A stretch of DNA of 64,000 nucleotides from Nectonema munidae (lineage: Eukaryota; Nematomorpha; Nectonematoida; Nectonematidae), in assembly GCA_030549495.1 (NCBI GenBank), contig JAUIRK010000923.1, forward strand, positions 186,001 to 250,000, written 5' to 3'. Below the pieces are notes generated by a model. That model was not told where the DNA came from. It did not search any database and saw only the letters and a program-made list of their open reading frames with translations. Below, in pieces: positions 55,207-64,000 of the stretch. Both the position numbers and the translations under genes were made by a program. Each line of letters starts with the position of its first letter. Position 1 is the stretch's first letter.

Positions 55207-56680
55207 TAAAATAGTTGGGTGCTTTTTTTGCTCATTTATGTAAAGTAATTTGAATGAACTGGAGCTTAAAAGTAACAAAATAAAAGTTTTTGAAATATAA
55301 ATAAAATAAATTCTTGAACTAAGGTAAATAATTGTAAAAATGTTGAAGTGAAAGGAAATTAAGTTTATTGATATTACAGATTATTTATTTGAAGGAAGAC
55401 GAATACATAAAAGAATGTTTTGGTGACTTGACTCACTCCAGCTTGCTGGGATTAATCATTTCCGTTAAAATGTAATGATGATAAGACACAAAATAAATCG
55501 CGATACACTGAATAACTTAGAAAAATGGACAATATTTTTTGATTACTAGTAAAACCACATGACTATTATTCGATGTAACCCTTTCATGATCATAATTTTC
55601 TAACTTGTATATTACTATTATTTATCTACATAAGCAAAGGGAATATAAAAAATTAATGTTAAGTTTTTCTTTTTCATGTGTCTTTGAGTTGAGTAATTGA
55701 TTTTTAATTTTAAGAATTATTTGCATATTTAAAATAGAGTGTAGTACAATAGTTAAACTTACTAACTAATTAAGTTTATCGTATATATGATTTACTAACT
55801 TACTCAATTAAGGTAAGTATTTTTTCCCTGTTATATATAATAGATTGAGCTTTAAATTTTAAATGAGTTTTAACATATTATTAGTAAGTTTGAAGGAGTA
55901 TGACATATTTTAAAGTTAAATGGAGAGAGTACTGCCCTTTTCTATAGCTTCCCTCCCAATCTCTATTTTAAAATTAATAATAATTTAATAATTTTTTTTG
56001 AACGATGAAAACAACTTTTAGGTTTTTTTGTATGTTCATGAATTAAAAAAAAATGAACAAAGTTATGTAAATGAATTGGCAGATTAAAAATGAAGATATA
56101 ATTTAAGTAGTTGCAGGAATTACATACCCAAAAAATAAAAAAAAAACTGAGTACGAAACTTCCAAAAAAGGGTACGAAATCTAAATAATTTGATTTCGCA
56201 GATAATTTTTTTGATTTTATTCGATAAATAAAAATTATAATATTATAATATATTTTTGAAAGCTAAAAGGTGCCAATTTTCAAAAAAAGATTTAGGGAAA
56301 TTGACATACTCATACTCCACCTCTAGGTTAGCTACGCGTTTGATTGCAACTAGAACACGTGGCCACAATTGTAATTATAATTTTGCAATCAGTACATAGA
56401 TCATTCTCACTACATATTCCTTAATTATCCTAATTAATCTTCATCTACATATACTGCTTCACAGATCATTCACATATTTAACATCTTCATCATAATCATC
56501 ATCATCTATAATAATTCAAGTAAAGTAAGTCAGGTACAGTATAGAGAAGATCTGATCATATGAAAACATGACGTATATAATAACATATATCTTCCATCTT
56601 AGGAACAACGGTTTACTCGCTCACACACCCACCCTTAACACAGTCTACCGGAAATACGTAATGCTTGTGAAAAGAACTTC
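55207..56680. other. Intergenic AT-rich DNA, nothing recognised
   Basis: Around 55740-55830 there are TTACTAACT repeats similar in style to CACTA subterminal motifs, but no ends. Confidence 0.3.
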
Positions 56681-56749
56681 TTACCTGGGGGGGGGGGGGA
56701 GACGTAAATATTTAATTGCACAAAAAATGAAAATGTGAGCAGAAGAGTG

Positions 56750-57127
56750 TTTCTATGTATGGTGGAGGCGCTGCAGACGAAGTGCATTCCTGCTCTCTGA
56801 TTGGCCAAGCTGAAACAGATGAAGATCCCAACGCTTCATTCTGATTTGCCCTCTCAGCACAATTGACTTTCACCTCAAATGCTCGCAACAATAATAATAG
56901 CACAACCACCAACTTGTCATTTTTCCTCATTGTCTTGATGAGCGCTTTGGCAATAAAAGTATAATAGGTGTCATTTTTCTCTCTCTCCTGTGCACCTACT
57001 AATTTCATACCATCTTGTTATATTTTGCCTTGAGCGAGCAGCATCCAGTCTATTTACTCATAGTGTTAAACAATCATCTCATCATCACCCAACAACGTTA
57101 GAGATTTTTCATTTCTTTCATTCGAAT
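56750..57127 (+). promoter_or_regulatory. Candidate promoter and untranslated first exon of the 58.2-63.7 kb gene
   Basis: A locally GC-richer block with an inverted CCAAT box (TGATTGGCCAA, about 56800), a TATA-like AAGTATAATAG (about 56958) and, at the far end, a donor-like GAAT|GTAAGC at 57127. An acceptor-like TTCACACAG precedes the start codon region at 58196. The join is an inference from position only. Confidence 0.4.
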
Positions 57128-58203
57128 GTAAGCAAATCTTTTATAATTACCTTTTAATAACAACATCATCTCATATCCACGAATGTCTCTTCATTTTGAA
57201 TAAGTAAATATTATTAATTTTATGCTGAATATTATTAATTACTTTAATCCAATTACATTAAGGATTTAATGAGGTATTACTGGTGGGGGAGGGGGGGGGG
57301 GGGATTAGGAAAGCATTTACACTTGTTCATTGTACTATCCACTAGATATGGCCAGTGCTCAGTGGTGTTGTAGCTATAGTATCCTTGGCAAATATCCGTT
57401 AACTGGACCATTAAGATCATTCACTCATTTTCACCATCAAAATGGATTTAAAAATCTACTTTCATATATGAATTATATCTTTTTGACGTTAAGGATGCTG
57501 TATGAAAAATGAATTTTTCATGTTACTTTTCTCTGTAAGGAATACGATTTTTTCATGACTTTTTCCTAGCCATGTCCCGGTTAACATATGGGAACCCTAA
57601 ATTAAAGGGATGGCAAGAATAAAAATATCTTCACTTGACGATTTAAAATTGGGAAAGAATTTTTTTTGATTAATCATTAGATCTAATTAAATGTCCTTCT
57701 TTTTAAACCTTCAGTATTTCGATCAAAAATTAGGATTTGAAGGCAACTTTTTCAAAATTTAAATAAAATGTAATTGTTCAGAGTTATTATGCTTGTGTAG
57801 ATTATGCGTTTGTCCACATATATCATTTTTCATTTGAATATTTTCATATTGCCTTTAAATAAAATACAAGATATCTAGTTTTACAAGTACAGTGAAGAAC
57901 ATAACATCTATCCCCTTGATTCCTATTTTCCATGTTTTGTATACTGAAAATTTATATGAATCTCCAACTTGCATTTTTAGAATGGCTATTTTTAGATTAT
58001 GGAATAAATGAAGCCACAATTGCTAATCATTGAATAGAGGATTGAAATTATTATTTATTTTGGGTAGATAAGCTAAGAGCAAGACAATTCGTCCTCAAAA
58101 CGATATCCAATTTGATATTAATATCGCCTTGAGCCCGAATTGTGTGATAATAATAATATTTTGTATAATTAAATGCAAATAAAAATTTCACACAGAATTG
58201 ATC

Positions 58204-58382
58204 ATGGACGAACAAAGTCGGATGCATATTTTCAACAACAACAACAAAGAAAATATTCCAAGTATGAATGTTCATTATAATCCAGCCTCATCTATGTACA
58301 CAATGCCCTACTACCTCTCCAATCCAAATATCTTCAATCCAACTTCAAATCGAGATACATCCTTTGAAGAACACTTACAAAA
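58204..58382 (+). CDS. Unknown gene, exon 1
   Basis: Starts MDEQSRMHIFNNNNKENIPS and ends with two bases of an Asn codon before GTAAAG. Confidence 0.7.
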
Positions 58383-61300
58383 GTAAAGCTAGTTTTTTTT
58401 ACCATATTCTGGATAAAAAAAAATTTAATTTTTTTTGAAAAAAAACTTTGCTGGTAAAATTTTTAGTTTACCACTTTAAAAATTTTACGAAAATGCAAAT
58501 GACTTTTATAGTTTATATTTGAATAAATTCATTTATAGAGGGGAGGGGGGGGGGTTAAAATCGTGAAAATTTTCCCATTTTAAGCCGATGTTAAAGAATA
58601 ACATATTTCTATGTGAAAATGAGATGATTGTTTTGACCTGTACGTAGACATTACATCATATGCTACATAATTAAACGGTTCTAGGCCATTTATTGCCAAT
58701 CGTGTCAATTTACCCTTTGAGCCGTCTCCGCACTGTCAAATTCGCGATTTGAGCGTGAGCAGGCCCGTAGCCAGCGAGGGCAAGAGGGGGCTAAGCCCCC
58801 CTCCCTCCCCCCAACTCAGATTCAGAGCCCCCTCCCTCAACCTAATATATTTCGATATCAATAAAGGGTTCAAAAAATGATTTATTTTTAGTCTATATAT
58901 AAAAATTTGGTACTTATTAATTATCTCCCTCCCACTTTAATTTTTTTTTTCAGTAATTTACTAAAAAAAAATTTTTGAATGGGGGAGAGATAACCCATAA
59001 GTATCAAAAAAATTTTTGTGAAAATATTTCGCCCCCCCCCCCCCCCCCCCCCAAATTTTTTCCAGACCTCCCAATTGAAAAGTCCTAGTTACGGGCCTGA
59101 GCGTGAGTCGCAATGCTCTCTCCAACTCGCTTGAGTTAGTATTTCTCTGTCACTTTTATCTCTCTTCACAATTCTTCACGACAGTCACTGACGATCATTG
59201 AAGCAATAATTTTTTATTGAACCAACTCTAAATATTGTCATTTATAACGCAAAGGTTTAAAATCAATAATTACACCTTTAACTTTTCAAACTATTTTCTG
59301 TTAAACCAACTCAACTTTCAAGTTATTTCCATTGTTTTTACATCGATACTTCCATTTCATGAAAATTTATTTTAATAATCTAATGAAACTTTCTCTTTAT
59401 TTTGACACTCTTTGAGTAACATGTAAATTAATTTTACTAGTTGTAATAAAATAAATTTTTTTCGAAGAAATGTTTCATAGGAAAAAGCTTTTCATAGCGA
59501 GAAGCATTATTTTTGAGGAATGAATGTGATATTTCTTTTTACTCTTATTTTAAACAATTTTTTTTGACAAAATTTTCTTTAAACAGAATTAAAATAGAAC
59601 AAGTTTCATTGATAGCCTATTTTGTCAGTGTATAATTCCCTCCTCTCTTTTTTATTTTTGTATTATTTCCGCCAAGAAGGCATTAGTTCCGAAAACTGTT
59701 GGAACAAGTTATTTAAAAGTTTTTCTATCAATTTAATCAACCCCTGGGCACATTCGTCAAGAACTTTATTAAATGGAAACAAAGTTAATTACAATTTATT
59801 AGAATTTTATGTCTAAACTCCTTTTTTCCGATCTAATTGAATGATTGAATTTAAGGTTTTAAATTTAAAGTTTTTTTGTATTGTTTCCATTTTTTCACCG
59901 CAAAAAAAGATGCTATTAATATTATTAAGATGATAATAATCTTTTTTATACAAGTGTAACTTTAATCATGCAATCTTTTTCTGAATAATATCTTTTGTTT
60001 CTTCCAACATTATTTTTTCTCTAGTAAACTTTATTAAGTTATTCTCATAAAATTAAGCGAGAACAAGCTAGGAAAATCCATTTAAAAAGTTCAACCAGTT
60101 CCAAAAATATTTTCGTTGCTCAAGTGGGTGTTGATTCGAAAAGTTTATGCTTCCCTCTAAATCCTAATTGTTTTTATCAATTTTCGACAAAGTCCAACTC
60201 TCTCTTGTCAACATTCAATTGTTTAATCACTTAATAAATTCGATATTCTTTACCATTTTAAGATTAACGATTTAAAAGGGGTTGAACGAATTTGAATGTC
60301 TTGATTTTTTTTATCATTTAAAAGACGTGTTTAGCTTGCGAGTAGACTTTCCATATTACCTTATTTGTTTTACGGTTGAGTTTTAGACATAAATTCTTTT
60401 AAAATATATTTTACGTTATAAAAAAAAGTTTACCCCTCCCCAAAATTTTAAGGATGTTTGCCCCTGATATTATATATTTAAGAATTTGAAATTTCTTTAA
60501 AATTAACCCGCGACCGGTTAAAAAACCCACGCGGTAATTTTTTCTTTAAATAATTTCTTAGATAATTTTCTATTTTAATTCATCCTTTTTCATTTCAAAT
60601 TCATCTTTTTCACTTTGAAAACATTTTTTTTCCTTCTGAATTCTTCCATTATGGTTTTAAAATTAATAAAAAAATGGAAAAGTTATATATATTAAACATT
60701 TGAGTTTTCCAAACCTTTGAGATGATTTTTTCAAATAACAAACACAGTTATTGTTAAGTCAAAAACAACCATGCAACCTTTAACACATAAGTGAGCAACG
60801 TGAATCTATATAATAATATAATATAATGTTTTTGAAATCAATTTCTAAATTTATGTCCTTTACTCTAGGTCGAAACATTTTATGTAAACTTAATTTCGAT
60901 AAAATTTGAGTTAGACAGCACTAATTTCGATAAATTTTTGTTTTTTCATATAAACCATCGTTTTAAAAATTTCGAATATACACTCTTTCTAGGGCGAATA
61001 AAAGTTAACAAAGTCAAAAAACATCTAAAAAAAACCAAAAAATATTTAGAAAAAGATTTTTTTTCTGTTTTTTCGAATTTATTAGAACATAAAGTCAGAA
61101 ATAAGTTTTTTTAGTTGAGCAAAAATTTAAAAAACTATATCTAAAGAACCAAAAATGTTAAATATAATTATAATCTAAGAAGCGAGTTTTTTAATTGAAA
61201 AAATTTCAAATATTTCCTTGCCTCAAAAAAATTTAATTTTTTGATTTTAAAGTCAAAAAAATACAATTTTTAGTCCAAAAGTTATTTGCCTTGGTCATTG

Positions 61301-63701
61301 CCCCAAATTACATCTATTTATGTTAGTTTTTCATCAAAAATGCCAAATTGTGCAATATTAATTCTCATTCAATCAATTTGTTGTATTCCAATATTTCAAA
61401 GAATTTTGAACACTTTTCAAAGCATAAAGTAATCTATTTCTTTTTTATTTTGCCTGAAATTTTTCATTGGTCATGCTTAATATTTAAAAATACTTGTGAT
61501 CTATTATATAAGTCTAAATCCTATTTTATATATTCAGGTATAGAAGTTGTTTTTCTAAATCTCATCGAAATTTTCCATTCCCCTTTTTTAAATACTAAAT
61601 TGCGTAACACTTTGTTTAGGCTCTACTACTCAAATTTTCTGCTCAGTCAAACTTCTAAGTCCCTTGGTAACATGAATTTTCCATTTCCAACCTCTTTTCC
61701 GAATAATGCGGCAAATTATGCTTTCAATAACAATGATAAATTCAATAGCTTTCATCAAAGTTTGACTTTCTGCAATAAAGATATGCCAAATTTACAACCA
61801 ACTTCATCTGAAATATCAGGTAATAATTTTATTTTGGCATATATCGAATAAAAAAATTCTATCAGAATCTTTAGATATATCACTTTAAATTTTACTATAT
61901 TAGACCTTGCGTATATTTAGAAAATATAAACCCTTTACCATTATTATCACCCATCATATAAATTATATTATAATATTGGTAAAGAAATAATTGAATACGC
62001 TACTTCTATCACCTACTGTGAATTTCTTATCTGAAGATGGCTTTTTTTTGAACTTGTTAAGAATTTTTTTTTCAAATAAATAATAATGAATCACGTTTGA
62101 AACACTATTAAATTTTTTAAAGAACTCAAATAAAATTGGACGACTAATTTCAATTCTTCTCAATCAATCTTGATTGAGATTATTCAAACTTGATTAAGCC
62201 ATCATTTACTGACAAACCTATGGACATTTTGCTGCACCCGCAAAAATTTAATTGAATACCCAACTGGTTGCGTAGTTAAATTTTACAGCTTAAGAAGTAT
62301 TGTATTTGATTCAAAACTTAAATATATGGAACTTTACTTCACCGAAGCCGCTGCTAACAAAGAAACCATAAGAACTTGCTTAAAATATGACGTGCAAAAG
62401 TGTTTTCGCCCACTTCTGAAAAATAAATTCAGAGAAAAAAATCATCATATCTTTTCGCATTCCTCTAGGTCTTATAACGTATTTGCATTCATAAGAACCA
62501 AACTGAATTTTGTTTCATCGATGAAAATAACTTTTAGCCTATCAAACATTTGAAACTTCGTCAAAGCTGTTTTTTGCCGCAATACAATTTTATATATATT
62601 TTTTTAAGAATACATTTCTTTGTATATATTTAAATGTTTTTTAATTAAATAATTTCCTCTAATTAAGATGTTCTTAATATTTTTTATAAACTTCTTTATA
62701 TAAATTTTTGAAAATCATCAGGTTTTTGGTTATTTACAAAAAAAGTTCTCTACTTTTGAATTTCAATAAATCTCACGAAATATTACTTCTATATATAGCG
62801 TGAGTTTCTCATGAATTTCTATAATGGGCGTGAGTAAGGTTGGTTAGAGGTTTGTAGATAGGTTGAAAGATGAGGTTTGTGTAATCCAAGGTGTTGGGTT
62901 CGATCCCGCATAAAGCCTCCTTTCCTCAAATTATGCTTTCTCGAACAAAAGGCTACGTAGCTAAGCCTTTGCTGCTAAGGGTGAAGGTCCTTTTTAGCAA
63001 GTTTTCTCTTCATTTTTTTTGATATTTATATAAAAATAAATAATGAACTTAAAATATGTCGTATTTTTTCTCAAAGGAAGAAATGAAGGCGATGTTTACA
63101 ATTCCAAAAATTTAACGCGAGATCTATATGAGGCCTGCAAGCCTGAACCCTTAGAAACTTCGTTACTTATAATAAAAAAGGTGTCTTCAGGTGTAAATGT
63201 GCAAATCAAAATTTTCCTACCCACAGCCGACCCTCGAGTAAAAAATTTTCATATGTGCATCTTCTTACCCTTGGAGGCTTGTCTACTCCACCCATAATCT
63301 ACTGCCTCAAAAAAGCTTTTCCTTTTCTCAATTTTAAACTTTGTTTTTTAGACGAATCTATGAACGATGAGAGGTTGTATTATTTCACTCAAAGTCAAAA
63401 AAATAGTCCACAACATCTCTTTAAATCGCCAGAGCTAAACTGTTTTCCGCTGTCAGGGCACCCTGCCGAAGAAGAAAAAACAAGTGAATTTGCTTTTGGT
63501 AGACCGTGCGAAGCATTTATTGATTCCCAGTCTAATTCCACTCAAAGTTCCCCTACTTTTGATAATGGCGGCGACTCATCATCCATCTTACTGGACAAGA
63601 AGGAGGAAGACCTGTTAACTGCCTCTTCAACATTTTCAATGAGTCCTTCCGATAAAATGCTGGAGAAGGCCTTACCGCCCTGCAACTTGAACAGTAACTG
63701 A
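58204..63701 (+). CDS. Three-exon gene for a 233-residue Asn/Ser-rich protein of unknown function
   Basis: Exons 58204-58382, 61647-61819 and 63352-63701 join in phase (702 bases, GT-AG borders AA|GTAAAG, CTCAG|T, CAG|GTAATA, TTTTAG|AC). The start ATG follows an in-frame stop and has G at +4. The protein is low in complexity: NNNNKENIPS near residue 16, MNFPFPTSFPNNAANYAFNN in exon 2, and an exon 3 with KSPEL, SSPTF and MSPSD. It has no signal peptide and no membrane segment. KEN plus Ser-Pro sites recall cell-cycle regulators degraded by the APC/C, but that is only a motif-level suggestion. Introns of 3.3 and 1.5 kb hold a hAT MITE, a KKDEL repeat, a SINE and a dispersed repeat. I do not recognise a family. 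Confidence 0.7.
58760..59099. mobile_element. hAT-like MITE with perfect 8-bp target duplication
   Basis: AGCGTGAG flanks both ends (58752-58759, 59100-59107). The ends are CAGGCCCGTAGCCAG and, inverted, CAGGCCCGTAACTAG. It has G/C runs near both ends, including about 19 C at 59034. It lies in intron 1 of the unknown gene. Confidence 0.92.
59108..61646. other. Intron 1 of the unknown gene, mostly AT-rich DNA
   Basis: Apart from the KKDEL-type repeat at 60574-60625 I see no feature. Confidence 0.35.
60574..60625 (-). repeat. KMKKDEL-type 21-bp repeat, antisense copy
   Basis: The complement reads FKVKKDEFEMKKDELK in one frame, the same unit as 52862-53011. Confidence 0.75.
61647..61819 (+). 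CDS. Unknown gene, exon 2
   Basis: Begins after TTTTCTGCTCAG, encodes QTSKSLGNMNFPFPTSFPNN through LQPTSSEIS, and ends CAG|GTAATA. Confidence 0.7.
62828..62998 (+). repeat. tRNA-derived SINE, divergent subfamily (copy 7)
   Basis: Same head (GCGTGAGTAAGGTTGGTTAG) and B box (GGTTCGATCCC) as the others, but with about 25 extra bases between the boxes and a different 3' body (GGCTACGTAGCTAAGCC). Confidence 0.8.
63070..63160 (+). repeat. Coding-like dispersed repeat, copy 2
   Basis: Matches 19315-19440. Lies in an 84-codon open frame (63043-63297) within intron 2 of the unknown gene. Because it is repeated, I treat it as transposon-derived rather than as an exon. Confidence 0.45.
63352..63701 (+). 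CDS. Unknown gene, exon 3 and stop
   Basis: After TTTGTTTTTTAG. Encodes DESMNDERLYYFTQSQKNSP and ends KALPPCNLNSN with TGA. Base composition is clearly less AT-rich than the surroundings, which supports coding. Confidence 0.8.
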
Positions 63702-63800
63702 CTTTTAAATTAAATCAATACTAACAAGGAGAATATAGTTTAAGGAAGTGTCGGCCAAACTATGTCCCGCATGTTTTATTCCTATTCCAAACCATAAGAA

Positions 63801-63806
63801 AATAAA
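63801..63806 (+). terminator. Candidate poly(A) signal of the unknown gene
   Basis: AATAAA exactly 100 bases after the stop codon. Confidence 0.55.
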
Positions 63807-64000
63807 TTAGTTATTTATATATTTTGTCTTTCCACATCTAGTGGTTCGATTCTGCTCATCAATTCACAGGTCTGCAAACAAAAAATTGTTTTCAACAGGT
63901 AAATTTCATTTTTATCACACGCTGATTTCAAATTTAGCACTAAAACTTATATCACAGCAAGTTTTTCACAATATTCAATTTAGCATTAATGTATTTCGCT

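Noticed and set aside
55740-55830. Second CACTA-like element
   Set aside because: TTACTAACT-type motifs are present, but no CACTG terminus or coding remnant was found.
63043-63297. 84-codon plus-strand frame as an extra exon of the unknown gene
   Set aside because: Exons 2 and 3 already join in phase, and part of this frame is repeated at 19315.

Overview
The window is about 70% AT animal DNA, with multi-exon genes, GT-AG introns from 47 bases to several kb, and dense, mostly decayed transposable elements. The host genes (a laminin gamma chain and a complete RabGAP1-type Rab GTPase-activating protein) are animal genes. The repeat mixture (hAT, piggyBac, CACTA-like, pogo-like, APE-type LINEs, tRNA-derived SINEs) suggests an invertebrate, perhaps an arthropod such as a crustacean. 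The species cannot be named from sequence alone.

Host genes. (1) 210-570, minus: the first coding exon of a laminin gamma chain, with signal peptide and start of the LN domain. The gene runs off the left edge. (2) 9019-36722, minus: a RabGAP1/RABGAP1L-like gene. I resolved 14 coding exons whose splice phases all agree and which give one open frame of 957 codons: PTB domain, DUF3694 (kinesin-like) domain, TBC domain with both catalytic fingers, and a C-terminal coiled coil. (3) 58204-63701, plus: a three-exon gene for a 233-residue Asn/Ser-rich protein I do not recognise, with a KEN motif and several Ser-Pro sites. A probable promoter and untranslated first exon lie near 56.8-57.1 kb.

Repeats. 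0.6-9 kb holds SINEs and two LINE relics. The RabGAP1 introns hold TTAA-flanked MITEs, hAT derivatives, a long-inverted-repeat element, LINE pieces, a 36-bp minisatellite of about 31 units (26.3-27.5 kb) and a ~330-bp satellite (28.4-29.2 kb). 37.0-39.6 kb is a LINE carrying an antisense SINE and cut by a hAT relic.

The most striking structure is at 40.7-52.7 kb. A CACTA-like element of about 12 kb carries a pogo-like MITE and a 5.9-kb piggyBac element with TTAA ends. The piggyBac element in turn carries a 2.28-kb hAT element with perfect 8-bp target duplications, a second hAT relic and a MITE copy.

The host genes do not form a pathway. Laminin gamma is a basement-membrane component and RabGAP1 acts on intracellular Rab GTPases. 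I found no tRNA or rRNA genes, no CRISPR arrays and no recognisable retrovirus or LTR element.
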